Positions 1 through 12,900 of a DNA stretch of 64,000 bases are shown piece after piece; the stretch's first letter is position 1; each line of letters opens with the position of its first letter. Position numbers and translations under genes: made by a program. This DNA comes from Amblyornis subalaris. Lineage: Eukaryota; Chordata; Aves; Passeriformes; Ptilonorhynchidae. Location: positions 1 through 64,000 of the forward strand of contig JACAXG010000133.1 of the NCBI GenBank assembly GCA_018881555.1. Direction: 5' to 3'. Below the pieces are notes generated by a model. That model ran no database searches, was not told the origin of the DNA, and saw only the letters and a list, made by a program, of their open reading frames with translations.

Positions 1-17
1 GGGGGGGGGGGGGGGGG
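1..17. repeat. Poly-G run at the window edge
   Basis: Seventeen consecutive G, soon followed by a T-rich stretch (about 41-54). It could be a real homopolymer or a sequencing or assembly artefact. Confidence 0.6.
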
Positions 18-1795
18 AAGGAAACAATTTTTTTAATTACTTTTTTTTTTTTTTCCTAACCCATAACATATGTTCTAATAATATATGTATGAAAAATAGC
101 AAGATACGCATCTGAATGAACTTCTTGTATCCATTACCCTTCCCAGGTTGTAATATGTTACTAGTGTAGCATTAACTTGTGATAAGAATGTCTGCAGCTC
201 CTAGTAAGATAGGAGTTGAGAAAGAAAATAAATGAATTTGATTTGTATTCTCAAGGCCAATTGCCAGCCCAAAATGCGTTATGCCAGTAGCCAATGGTAT
301 GTTAATTCAACAGAAACTTAGTCCAAAGACCTTTGTGTCTTTTCCAAGCTGCAGTACTAAACCATTCAGAACAAAATAAATAGGAAAATAGGTCATAAAG
401 GAATTACAGTCCCAAAGGTAGTTGACTGAAGCTCAGATGCTCTTGGCAGTATGACAAATGATGTGCATATGATCAACAAAAAACATGGAAAAGATGCAAA
501 GGATAATGACATATTTTGCTATTGTGTTTGGTTTTTTTCTATTCTGTTCATTATGTACAAAATTAGAGGTAGATGCCACAGCCAGAAGGCAACAGCTCAA
601 TACAAAGTAAAACAGAATGCCTGCCCAAATATCTGGATTAAATAAACGGGGAACAACAGCAGGAGCAGCAACACAGAAGAGAGTTTGAGTCAGGAGAGAA
701 AAAAACCCAGACCCAACAAACAACAACAAAACAAAATAAAGAAAACCCTCATTTTTACACCTGTTTAGTGATGAAAAGATTGAGAAAATAATAATAAAAC
801 AAAAATTAAATGGTAATCAATGTTTAATTCTCACATCTGCTTTAAGACAAACTCCTATCAGAAATCTCTGGGAGAATACTGCAGCTTCCCTGGGGACCTG
901 CTGGTTCCCACCTTCACTTGACTGCTCAGCCACCCTTGCTGTGTCATCATCATCACTACCTGCTGGACACAATGAAGTTGTTGGGAAAAAGGAATTTTCT
1001 TCCCTAACAACAAACCCGATATGAACCCTACAAAATTCCTTTCTATGTTTACAGAAAAGATATTTATAAAAGTGGAAAAAATATAAAATGACACAGCCCC
1101 TGACCAAAAAAAATCTGAAGATTGTTAAAAGATATTCTATGCCAAATAAAAGTCTAAACAAAAATATTCCACCAGTTCCAACTTATTGTTTTCATGATCA
1201 TTTAAACCTGTCCTTACAAGAATGTTTTGCACTCTTTAAATTCACCCAACCCTTTCTGTGGGCTGTGCAGGAGGATTTAGTAAGTATAGAAGCCTCATGC
1301 AGATATGTTCATGTCAGTAAGTTTTTGTGTTTCGATTCCAAGGCAATGGAAATTGCCTTGGAAAGGCATCATCTTGGTAGCTGTACTTGTGAGAGAGTGT
1401 CCCTGAAAGCTGCATTTTGCACAAGTGAATTAATAAAAGCACAAACAACATTTTGCCTTGTTCTTGTGAACCCCTGCAATGTAACAGCTTCAAAAGGTAT
1501 TATTCAGGTGAGCCTGTGGAATAGACAGCAGGGTAAGAACTTCAACTACCTTTCACTATCTACCCTTCCATTTTATGTTCTGAGTTTCTCTCTTTATTTC
1601 AAAGCTTCCCTGTGAGAGCAATATGGCAGATTATTAAATAGAGACTGAAAACAGTGCAATCATGTTATTTTTTTCTTCCTTTTGCATTTTAAAAGATTGG
1701 AGTTTATCCATCTTTGTGTTCTTCATTCCCTCAGCAAAACTAGGTGCCTCTGAAATTTTGTGTTCCCCCTGGATTCAAATTCAGCCTGGACTTAC
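18..1795. other. Intergenic 3' flank, no gene recognised
   Basis: AT-rich sequence. It contains an open frame of 175 codons at 1088-1615 (+) that I do not recognise, and a perfect 12-bp-arm hairpin at 1336-1363. No repeat family or splice structure is evident. Confidence 0.5.
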
Positions 1796-1985
1796 ATCTA
1801 TATCTATATCTATTTCTCTCTATATCTACATCTACATCTATCTATATCTATATCTAATCTATATCTATATCTATATCTATATCTATATCTATATCTATAT
1901 CTATATCTATATCTATATCTATATCTATATCTATATCTATTTATATCAGTAACTAAATCTATAATCCATATTATCTATATCTCTT
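1796..1985. repeat. (ATATCT)n hexanucleotide microsatellite
   Basis: About 14 perfect ATATCT copies at 1857-1940, flanked by imperfect TATCTA/ACATCT variants from about 1796 and to about 1985. The Tyr/Leu/Ile-rich open frames across it are products of the repeat, not genes. Confidence 0.95.
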
Positions 1986-2459
1986 TATATAGACATATAT
2001 GTATTTGTATATATTAAAAAATAGGGGTTTTGGCTCTGACTTTCCACATGACCTTGGACAAACCAGTTTACAATTGTCTGATTCAATTTCCTCACCTGCA
2101 TAATTTTACGGACTATTTTCCTTTCTCTGATACACTGACATTACAAGCTGAAACTACATTATTGCCAGGAAGCCTATCACAGGAGTTTAAGAAATGAGCA
2201 GAAATGGATGAGAGATTGAATCCCTATAAAAATCCCTTAAAACAGCATTGGTGGCTTTTCCAGTTTAGGAAAGGTTGCACTACTAGTGCTCGTGGCACTC
2301 CTGTTATGCATGTAAGGAGGGAAAATTTCTCTCTAGAACTGACAAAGCCACAAGCTATAGATTCACTACATAAACAGATAAAATGTTATTTTTAGTACAT
2401 GTTTCTCCTTTCTCTGTGTGGGTTGTATTTGCAGATTTTGTTTATCAGCTCAGCACTCT

Positions 2460-2460
<1 letters not shown>

Positions 2461-2492
<32 letters not shown>
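2461..2492. repeat. (CA)16 dinucleotide microsatellite
   Basis: Uninterrupted CA dinucleotides, a standard length-variable locus. Confidence 0.97.
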
Positions 2493-2497
<5 letters not shown>

Positions 2498-3390
2498 AAT
2501 TCAGGTGATGGTTAAAGACTTATAGGTTAAAACCATAAATAAGCTGTAGTCCATCAATAGTTATAATGTGCCCCATCTTTTTCTTTTATCAGCCAAGTGT
2601 GAAACACAGGCACAGCCATTGAACACTGGTTTAATTGAATCACAGTTGCTTAAGTGCTCTCGAGAGGTGATAAATTAAAAAGTGTTTTATCCATGAAAGA
2701 AATGGGTTTCTGCAAGTTGACGAAGCAATATAGCATGAATCTAGTAATAAATTGTTGGTTATCCACTAAGCCCAAATCGCTACCAATAAAAATTATCTGT
2801 GAGCATTTTAACAAGGAATGAACAATAAACAGAAGATTCTAGCCCAGACATGATTTTGTTTTCCTTTTTTTGGTCAAATTAATGTCAAGTTAAATGGAGA
2901 GCTGATAAAATTATTTCTTGAAGGCAATTATTTCAGTTAATCTGATTTATTTTGCCCTGAATAAATGTTCCCCAAAGAATGCTGATTAGATGATTTTATG
3001 GCTGTTTTCCACATTTTGAAACTATGACCTTTTCTGCAAATTTCTTTTTCTGAAAAGTTCTCATTAGTTTTCAAAAGAATTTGCTTTCCCAATTCATATT
3101 CTACTGGTTATGTAAAGTCACTGAATTGGGTAAAAGATTTACAGGTTTAACTGCAAAAAATCTCTTCTATATTTTAATGCAATTTTTTTCCTTAAAATTT
3201 CCTAGGTAAAATCCTGACCTGTCTAAAGCTAGTTGATTTTAGCAAGGACAAGATGCCATATTTTATGTCTTGGAAGTAACTTAAAAATGCAATGGAATAA
3301 AAGAGAAAAGGCACTTTAAAATAAGTAAAAAAGAATTATATTGGTTAAATTTTAAAATATTCCCTAATTATGATTTCTGCCTTTACCTCC
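2493..3390. other. AT-rich intergenic stretch, nothing recognised
   Basis: Unique-looking sequence rich in TAAT/ATTA motifs, with no long ORF and no recognised repeat. It could hold a non-coding regulatory element, but nothing here proves it. Confidence 0.4.
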
Positions 3391-3605
3391 TGTACTGGTT
3401 TTGGCTGGGACACAGTTAACTTTCTTCATAGTAGTTTGAATGGGGCAATATATTTTGTATTTGTGACTGGAGCAGTGGTGGTAACACACTGATGATTTAG
3501 CTTTTGCTGAGCAGTGCTTTCATATCATCCTGGCTTTTTCTGCAACAGTGATGAGGCTGGGGGTGCACAAGACACTGAGAGGGGACACAGTTGGGACAGC
3601 CTCTC
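3391..3605 (+). mobile_element. ERVL-like LTR fragment (endogenous retrovirus, non-coding)
   Basis: Begins TGTACTGGTTTTGGCTGGGA at 3391 and continues through GGGGCAATAT, TGCTGAGCAGTGCTT, GGCTGGGGGTGCACAAGA and GGGGACACAG. This succession is characteristic of a common avian ERVL-family LTR (recalled, not searched). The 3' part of the LTR is missing or diverged past about 3605. No internal viral genes accompany it, so it is a truncated solo LTR. Confidence 0.8.
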
Positions 3606-4164
3606 TTTTTTTTCCCTAAAGATCTTGCACAACCCTCTCCCTCCATTTTCTCATTTCATATGTGAACAGAAGCTTTTACTATGGAAACAAAGTTCATAGC
3701 CAACAGCTTTATTAAAAATAAAGTGTAATCATATACTTTCTTCAGAGGCATGCTGAATAAGTGGAAACAAATACAAATGCACTCCAAATAATCCCAAACT
3801 GATAGATGCTTAGAGCTATTCCTGTTTCTTCCCTGCCTGCACACAGCGACTGATGGTGCTATGGCTCCTAAAGGGGATCCGGTTGCGAATTGATCCAGCC
3901 AAAGACCTCAAATGCACTTGCGAGTTGCCAGTACTTGCTTTGCATCACACAGAGCCATCACAGCCATACAGCCAAGGGACCAATACCTGGCTCTCGACCA
4001 AATGACACAGTGTGGCTTGAGTGCATGCTGCTTAGGACAAGCTCTGCTACAAAGCCCTGGCAGAAGTTCTTCCAAATAGCTGTAAGCCTGGGTCATCTCC
4101 AGGCTCCATTTGGCACCTCTGTGAGTTTAAGACATCATTCATTATTTCTGGAGATTTTTCAAAT
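3606..4164. other. Intergenic, nothing recognised
   Basis: Unique-looking sequence with no convincing ORF between the LTR fragment and the polypyrimidine tract. Confidence 0.4.
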
Positions 4165-4328
4165 TTCTTTTCTCTCTCTTTCTTTCTTTCTTTCTTTCTC
4201 TTCTTTCTCTTCTTTCTCTTCTTTCTCTTCTTTCNTTCTCTTTCTTTCTCTCTCTCTTCTCACTTTCTTTCTCACTTTCTTTCCCTTTCTCTCTTTCTCG
4301 CTTTCTTCTCTCCTCCCCCTTTTCTTTC
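4165..4328. repeat. Polypyrimidine (TTTC/TTCTC) tract
   Basis: Almost pure C/T on the plus strand for about 160 nt, with tandem TTTC and CTCTTCTTT units and one N at 4235. The Ser/Phe- and Arg/Glu-rich frames across it are repeat artefacts. Confidence 0.93.
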
Positions 4329-4397
4329 AACATATAATGCCCTGAAATGATGTAAGGACTGTGTTACAGCCTATAAAATGAATTGGAAGCCCTGATT

Positions 4398-4500
4398 TCA
4401 CAGAATCACAGAATCACAGAATTAACTGGGTTGGAAAAGACCTTTGAGAACATCAAGTTCAGCCTATGACCTACCACTACCCTATTTGAAGGAATGTGAG
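4398..4500 (-). mobile_element. CR1-type retrotransposon 3' end
   Basis: Starts with the tandem tail unit TCACAGAA x3 (complement of the CR1 ATTCTGTG tail), then TGGGTTGGAAAAGACCTTTG and CATCAAGTTCAGCCTATGAC. This is the usual avian CR1 3' terminus, so the element's sense strand is minus. Homology fades beyond about 4500, though related sequence may extend to 4620. Confidence 0.82.
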
Positions 4501-4620
4501 AAGGCTCTGCAGGGAGACCACTGCTACTCCTTCCCCAGCTGACCACTGGGAACTGCCTCAAAGAGCTGTCCCTAGAAACGCGTCTGAGTATAATCACAGA
4601 AGGAACTGGTTGATTCACCT

Positions 4621-7600
4621 CAAAAAAAAGATAAGGTTGGACAGGGAATCAGAGATGTTAAGACAATAAAGATATTCTCATTCTTCTGCAGGATCCCCTT
4701 CTGGAAATCACATTTTGCTCTGCAAGTTTCTGGATAGTAAGAGTGAATCTTTCTGATATAAGAAAGACAGGCCTTTGATATATTGCAATAGCAGATATTT
4801 CTGGTTCATCAGACAAACTGATAAAGACATTTGGACATTTCTGAAAACTTGAGGACACTGCTTGGGAAGCACTTCAAATTTCACTACAGGAAACTAAAAT
4901 TGAAGGATTCAAACTTAGAAAAAAATAAAAAGAAATTACTTTTTTTTCAGTCTGTAGCTATTTCAGAAGGTCAACAAGTTTTTATTGATATGGACAATAT
5001 CAGTAAAAGAATTTTATTGATATGGATCAATATTTTTGTTGGAAAAAATTTGGTAATCTCTTTTTCTATTCTGTATCTTAAGAGACACATTATATCTTGT
5101 TTATTTATCTGGCTGGTAGTATAAAGTTATAAGAGTTTTGCAGCAGCAAAATATAACTTTCCCATTCAAACTTACAGAATAAATATCTACCTAATGGACC
5201 ATTTTATAACAAAACAGTAAATTAAATACAATACTGCTTCATGTTCTTTGGCCTCACCTCTCAGGATTCAGAATAAGACTGAATATATTAGGTCTTCGGG
5301 GAATGTGTGATAAAAATTGTGCTTATTTTCACATTTGTGTGCTTAAACAAGGACTTTACAGTTCCACCCAGCTTAATAATTAAATCCTAGCTGTTAGAAT
5401 CTCATACAGGAATACATTTCTGAATGGAAGTCAGTGACAAAGTAGTCTCTCCATCATGAGTGAGAAGAGCAACACAGAGCAAAAGCCCAGGAGTGATTCT
5501 TGCTGACGAGACGTTTCCCCAGGTCTCTGCCACAAGTTCATTTCATTGTCATTGGAGAAAGACAGGCACTTCCAAAGGGCTGTCTAGACCATGGGCTCAG
5601 CCAGTCTCTGCAAGGCATGGGTAAGGATGGTACTCTTAAAGCACTCTTGACAAGTGTTTCAGGAATGATAGGAAGTATTTAAAAAATAAGAGTTATATTT
5701 TCTTTTTTAATTTGTATTTTTTCTTACATCTTTATGTGGTTTTGTGCTGTCTCTGCTTCCCAAAGGAATGACCCTTTCAAAGAATAACCTGCTTCGCCTT
5801 CTTGGCCTTTGCCCCATGTCAGGACACAGACAGAGACAGAGACATTCCATAAATGCCTAAGCATAGCAGCATGGTAGCCATTGCCACAGGAAGCTTATAA
5901 TTCAGAAAATTATAAACTCAGAGGAAAGGCCATGGTTCTTTCACAGTGCATCTCACTTGTAAGCAAAAGGAAGATAAGCAAAAAAACAAGACCACTAAGT
6001 TTTGAAGGGAGCATCAACAATGTTGAACGTGTAAGCAGTCTGAATATGACTTCATTTGCTTAGATAGGTACTTGCTCAGGAAAGTTGAGGCTTTGCTTTT
6101 TTTCTCTTACTGCCTTCTGTATATTTCATTTCAGGTTTAAACCTAGAATGATAAATTGGTACAGTGTAGTTAAAATTATTCAAGTGCTTTATACAACTAA
6201 CATTCGGTGTGATCAGAATGGAGATCAGATAAGCTAAAGTGTCAGAATATGCTCTTGCTTTTCATTAAAATTTAGGTTTCTGAGAAGTGACACATTTTAA
6301 ATCTTGATCAAATTGATTTATTTCCATTAGTTGTAAGTGCCAATTAATTGTTTGCTGCATTAAAGAGAGATTAGATCATTTTAGTAGAAAGATCCAAACA
6401 CAGTGTTCCCTTTCACTGTAACCAGTCCTTTCAGTCATCCTGTTCTTAACTACTAGAACACTAATAAAATCCTAATTTAAATAGGAATATTACCACTGAC
6501 TTCAAACAAGGCCAGCTTGCACCCAGTGTAACTTGTCCTATTTTAGAACGAGACACAACTGTCTTGTGATTCTGCTCAACAGAAATTGATTTCTTCCTTC
6601 CTGGAGCTACATTAGCTCTTGTAGGTCTGCAGAATTTCGTAGGGCTGTATTATAGGTTTAGTGTCCTCCACAAGGGCTTTAATTAAACATGAAGGATATA
6701 CCGAGATTAATTATTTTTTCTTCTCCTGGGGAGGGGTCCATATTTAACTTAAAGTTTTGAATAAAGCTAATTTTTCAGATGCTTGCCATTGATTTACAGC
6801 AATCCTTTGTAGGATTTATAAATTTAGAGGAAAGAGATGTCCAAAATGTTAAGGACAAGACAAGTGATATTCAAAGGAAAGTACAGAAATTTGGCTACTC
6901 TAGACCAGGAAGAGAGAGGCAGAGAAGGAATATGCTTGATCTTTATAAAAACATTGGAATCTACATATCGGATACTGTTCCATCCACTTTCAGCAACTAA
7001 AAGCTATTATTCCAAAGAGTGAATACCTGTCCTGAGTAAATTTGGGCTGAAAATTGGAAAGAGAATCCTACATTTGTGAGCAAGAAAGTTTTAGCAGACC
7101 TTTCTAAGTTGATTGAAGAAGGAAATACAGATGGCTTTTACAGAGGAACACTTTCTGCAATAATTTACTTGTCATAGTATTGTCAAAATAGACCCAACTC
7201 TTACTATCTCTAGTCCTCTTGTCTTCCTTTCCTATTACGAGCACATAAAGTCAGCAGAAAAGGGTATCATGATTAATGATCATTAAGGGTTAATGATCCT
7301 GAGATCGTTCAGATGCAACACAGATTACAGTTAAATATCTGTAGTTTTTTTTGTTTGCAACTTTTATAAACCTGTTTGGGGTTTTCCGAAGTCAGCTGAA
7401 CTGTGGTCTTTTTTCTCATTTCTAGTGAGGAACAAATATTGTTATAGCACAAGATTTACTGACCTACCCTTACCTGACCAGAAGTTAGGCTTTGTATTTA
7501 ATCTGTTGTCTGAGATTGTCAGCAGAGGCGTGGGCAGCCTTGAACAGCAGTGCAGCTCCTTCTCAGATGGGTTTCCTAGACATAGGGAGAAGCATCTCCT

Positions 7601-9940
7601 CAGATGCTTATCACATATCCTCTGAGTCCAGAGGAAACCAAGACAATTATCAGAGGCTACAGGCCCAACCTTCCATCAGCTAAAAGGAATCAGGAAGAAC
7701 CCAAGCCCTAACTACCGCCTGTATCCACAAGTATGAATTAAAACTTCCATTGAAATCACCAGACTCTAAAGAATGGGCTTTTCATGGTGCACCTGAGGAT
7801 GTGAATTTTCTTTCAGGTGTGTGGTTTGAGTGGTGCTAATACAAGGCAGTGAAAGTATTTTTTGTAATGATCTCTGGCAGAACTGGCTGCTTTAAATTTG
7901 TTCAGAATAGCTCATAATGTGCAGAGCAGATCCTCTTTGTGGCAAATGTTCAACTTTCTCTTCTTCCTGCCAACCCAACCTCCAGCCTACAGAGACAGGT
8001 GCAGCGAGGAGCCTGTCAGACCCTTTNTGCTGATTTTTTTGGACTTTCTCAGAGTTTTTAGGTAGTTGATCATCCCTATTCCTCCCAGTCCATGCATATC
8101 TCTATGGTCCACTCCTTATATCCCTCCACCCCACATTTCTCCCTAGTCACACTCTTTTCCTACATTTGCTCCCTCCCCATCTATCGAGTCTTTCCACCCT
8201 AAGCTCCCGAGAAAACCATACAAGCCACCTCAAAACATCATGTCCTTATTTTAGCCCTTGTCTTCTCTGTGAAATTTTGAGGTCCAAGGCAGGAGTCTAA
8301 CCAAATGGGAGCCAGTCTTGTGCGGCTTCTCATCACTGACATAAAAGAGGGACCAGGCAGTAGTAACCAGGAGCCACCACTTTACCAATAAAGGGAAATT
8401 TTTGGGTCACCTCTTGGATCAATTGGTTTTAAATTATACAGAACCTAGTTTTTAGGTATGTCAATTTGCAACATGCAGGGTAATAATAATTTTTAAAAGT
8501 AGGCTCATTTCGAAGTCTGTTGAGAATAGAATTATAAATTTTCCATAAAATCAAATGCTTTGATGGATGAGAGGACCTAGGTTTAAACATGCTCTTTTTG
8601 GGAAACGGTGGTATAAACACTAATAACCATAAAGCAGAAAAGTTGAATACTTACTGGTTAGTCTTCCAAGTAAGCTATCTGATTTATTCCACAAATTTTA
8701 AATTCTAATAATCCTTGTCTGTGGAAAATCGTGTTGCATTTAGTGGTTGGACTGTATTTGAAATATAAGAAGTAAAAGCACAGTATACATACATTACTAG
8801 ATTTATAAAATTGTTTGCTCCCAAGCAGCCAAAGATGGAAAGTGCATGAAGATATTGACAAGGCCAAATACTCATTTTTACCTTTAGAAACATCTCATTT
8901 TAAAGTCTGTAACTGTGGAAATAAATATTCTTTTAACACTAGTTTTGTGTGCAGCTCAATGTTCGTCACTGTATCTGTGCTCTATAAATATTATGTAGTG
9001 TAAGTTGGAATTTTGTTCTAAATCATTTTTCTGTAGTGATGATTGAAATAATAGCTAAGAAAGAAGTTTCTAGGGTGAGCTTATTATTTAGTTGTTAAGC
9101 TTCTTTAGTTGTTAAGTTATACTTCTTACCATTCGTTGTAAGAAGAGGTGATATTTCTAAAATCAGTGTTCCCAGAATTTCTGCCTGGCTTTCCTCCCAA
9201 GTAGTTCAGCAGAAGCAGCTCATCAAATTCCAAGACTCCTCCAAATGTTTTGCCCTTAGCTATTGTGTAACAACTCTTGAGTAGTCTTATACTCATGGAT
9301 TCAAATGGAACAGCCAGAAAATACTTCTTTTTGAGGAAAGGATGGTCTAACTCCTTGCCAAGCTCAGCACATGTTTAGATGAAAAGCAAGTTCCCACCAG
9401 GGAGGCAGCGTGATTGGCACAGGCAGGAAGGCTGGATGGGGACTGCCTTGTCAGCATAGACCATTGAGTAGGATTAGCTGTATTCCTAAACATATCCAAA
9501 CATCTTGGCTCTCACACAAGGAAACAGGAAAACAAAAATCTTGGGACAACACACACTCCCGCCCCTGCCCAGTGCTGTGAACTATCAGCACAGTGTTCCA
9601 GCTCACTGCTGAATTCTCTTGAAGACAATGAGCAGCTCGGCTCAGCCCTCTCAGAAGCAGAAGCTCATGGTGGGTACCTGAAATGGCTATTTCATCATTT
9701 CCTGAGGGGCTGCCGTGAAGCTTGTCACAGCCCTTTACCAGGGCCACCTCCTACCTTCAGCTGCCGCAGCCTCCTTGCAGGCACACATTCTCTCTCTAAA
9801 ACTTTGTTAGCAAGATCCTTTTGACTTCACTTACAGTATTTCTTTTTCTAATTTGCGTCAAGTAGCTGAATTAAATTATGGAAGGAGTGAACCACCTAGG
9901 GAACTCTTTAGAAAGAATAAGTACAGGCAACCTCTACCCC
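4621..9940. other. Intergenic 3' flank of LRIG3, no gene recognised
   Basis: AT-rich, with only short ORFs of about 60-100 codons that show no family resemblance. Notable small structures are a 15-nt direct repeat at 4980-4994 and 5012-5026, and a 14-bp palindrome TTAATGATCATTAA at 7273-7286. Confidence 0.45.
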
Positions 9941-9944
9941 CCAC

Positions 9945-9993
9945 CCTCCACACACACACGTGCACACGGGTGCACACACACACATGTGCTCAC
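9945..9993. repeat. Imperfect CA-rich microsatellite
   Basis: CA dinucleotides interrupted by GTGCACACGGGTG-type variants, so a degraded (CA)n tract. Confidence 0.8.
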
Positions 9994-12900
9994 ATTATTT
10001 GTGACTCTTTCCACCTGTGCTGACATGGATGGGAATTTACAACAGCATTGAAAAAGTTACAACCAGTACCTCAGAAATTCCACATTTTACTGAGCTGCGT
10101 TATTACGGCACATTTGTCAGGCAGCCAAATGCTATGTAAGCCCTGTAATTGATTTACAGCGACGTCTGTAAGAATATTTGAAGAGAGGAGGAAACCAATG
10201 TCCTCTTTTGATTCCAGCAGTCCAAAGAAACTAATGGTGGTAGGAGATTCACAAACAGAAAACACAGAAATAAATAGCAGTTTAAAAGGTTATGTGCTAA
10301 ATGCTACAAAAAGGAAGGGGAAAAATAACAAATAAATGCAGAACTTTTCAGACGGGAAAATAACCACAGCCTTTCCAGGCATGTTTTAACTTAGCCATAT
10401 AAAACACCTGGCCCTAAAAAAGCACGCCCTTTATTTTTTTTTCCTGAGGAATATATGAAGCTTGAGCAGGAAGGCCACGTAAGCTTAAAACTCCTTTGTG
10501 AAAGACCTAATTGAAAAAAAAAAAAGAAAAATCCCTTCCAATTTATATACTAGTTACCTTGTTACTGCTATGAACTATAAGATCATATTCCTACTTTTCC
10601 ATTTAAGAATGTTTTGTGAGGAGAGAAGAGAGCCAACACTATCAAAGGGCTTTGGGTGGAGGAAAGAGGTAGGAATGCCTTTCCCAGATCCTTCTCCTCA
10701 GCCTCTGTACCTGATCAATGATCAGACGTTACAGACTCTAACTAAAGTTTCCTCAGCTGCCTCGTATCTGATTCAACCTTTTATTTGCACGTCTGTTTAA
10801 CAGAAGAGGTGACTTGGGCACTGGTCACACGGCTCGTGAATCTGAGGTGCTGTTTGAGATCTGCCGAAGCAAGGCATCCCCAGCGTGGGAGTCACGTGGA
10901 GAGCAAGGCTGCCACCGCGGCTCCCCTGCCAACAGCCCACACCACAACGCTGAGAGGCCACGCGGGGCTTGCTCACATCCCATCTTGGCTTACACAGAAA
11001 GCGCAGGGACCAGCCTCCCACAGCTCTCAAAGCGCACGGGGAGCAGAACATTTCTAATCACACAGAAAAATAACAAGCCTGACTCTTTATGATTATAGAA
11101 ACTTGTTGAGTCAGTACTTCTAAGAAGAAATCAAGGAGAAAAACATGCTCTGGTAGGAAGGAGAATCAATCCACAAGGACCTGCCAAACTCATCAAATGN
11201 ATTTGGGAAGACGGATGTGCAGCAGGGAAAGGATAAGCAACAGCTCTACCCACTCCAGCTGTGTGCCTGGTTGGTGTTGCCCTGATAACCCAAGGNGTTC
11301 TGCACTTTATATTCCAGTTCCGAATGGAAACGGGAGAACTCAAAACCAAAATTGAAAATAATTTTGAGACAAGTAATTTCAAAGTGAAAAATTAAAGCCT
11401 TTCTATTTTGTCTGACTTTTNTCATGTTCTGATTTAAGCCATTTAGTAAAACAAGGTCAGTGAGTCACAGCTGCTTTTTGATTTAATATTTTCTTTTTTA
11501 AAAAAAACTCCATACTTTGAATGTATATGCTACTTCAGACAAAACTGCAAGAGTGTGCTGGTAGGTGGAATAACACAGTTGTTATATGCTACAGAGCAAC
11601 AAACAAACACATTTTTAAAATAAGGCACTTAAGAACCTCAGTTTATGTTAAAGGATAATTTTATTAAGTTAATGCAGCTTTCTGATGAGTCATATTTTCC
11701 ATCATTGCCACCATTTTACTACTTTACCTACTGTGTGGTCACATTTACGTGAAATTTAATTCATTCTGAGAACATTTTTACACATGGGTTTTTGTGCCTT
11801 TGCCAAAATCTGAGAGCAGATTAACTTTTCCCTGCTAACANCAAATACCTATGAGGCTGCTGCGAGCACCCCTGACACTTTCCATTCTTTAGCTTACATG
11901 GAAGGCTGTGTAAGCTAATTACAATGGAGGCTGTGTTTCCCCTTTCCTGAGGGAAGGTTAATAGAGAAAGAACTTTACACTAATAAAGAATCTGATCATT
12001 CTGTGGCAGAGGCCAGGCTACCGGCAGCTGGCTGCTGTAGCACTGATGCTTTCTTAATGCTGCTGGTGTACAGACCTGCAGCAGGTAACAGAACAAATAC
12101 AGTTTATTTTAAGCCAGGAGAGTGGCTAGTTTCAGTTATTAGTTGGCTTGANTATGTATGTCTTCTACCATTTACTCAAACAGCAACTTCTTCATTGCTG
12201 TGCTAGTCAGCCACAGCTATTAGAAAAACATAGAACAAAAGTCTCATTTGGAGATGTANTAACAATTATTATGTGGTACCAGTGGATCAAATATTTTTTT
12301 GTGTGAGCTCTCTGGTTAGTCAATAGACTGCAAAACTTTTCTGCATGCAGTAAGGCAGGTCATGAGGGACCTCCAGATGCCAGATGAAGCACCAAGTCTT
12401 TCTGCTTACTTCTAAGAGTCTAGAATCACAATGAAATCGAAAAGCATTTCCAAAAACTCCAGGGTACTGTGTCCTGCAGAAAATGCACAGCTTCTCCATT
12501 CAAGGACTCATAAAGTGGCAGCTCTAAGCATAAACAAAACCCGAGGACATGAATGTCCATTCCTCCACAACAGTACTTTTCCAGTGATTTCTAAAATAAG
12601 TAGGCTGAAGACTAGTACCAAAGGTAGTTTCTTTAACTGGATAGGAACCGATGAAGTTTTGCATCATTTTGCCATAAAAGAAGCTGAAGCCTCACTGTCC
12701 AAGATGTTATTTCACACGTCTCTGTAATCAGTACCTGAATTTTGATAATCCAGCAGCAGACTGAATCACAAGTCATAGCTTCTCCACGCACATTTACAAA
12801 GGAAGTGCTGAAAATAAGTAGGATGCACACTTCTAAGGCAAACGAGAGGGCTAGACAATGTTGCATACCAGCCTTTCAAAGTAAACCCCTACAAAATCTC

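Noticed and set aside
1662..2017. ORFs of alternating Tyr/Leu/Ile
   Set aside because: They are translations of the ATATCT microsatellite.
3890..4345. A 151-codon plus ORF ending in Ser/Phe/Leu repeats, and the Arg/Glu-rich antisense ORF
   Set aside because: Their longest parts are the polypyrimidine tract read on either strand, with no domain evidence.
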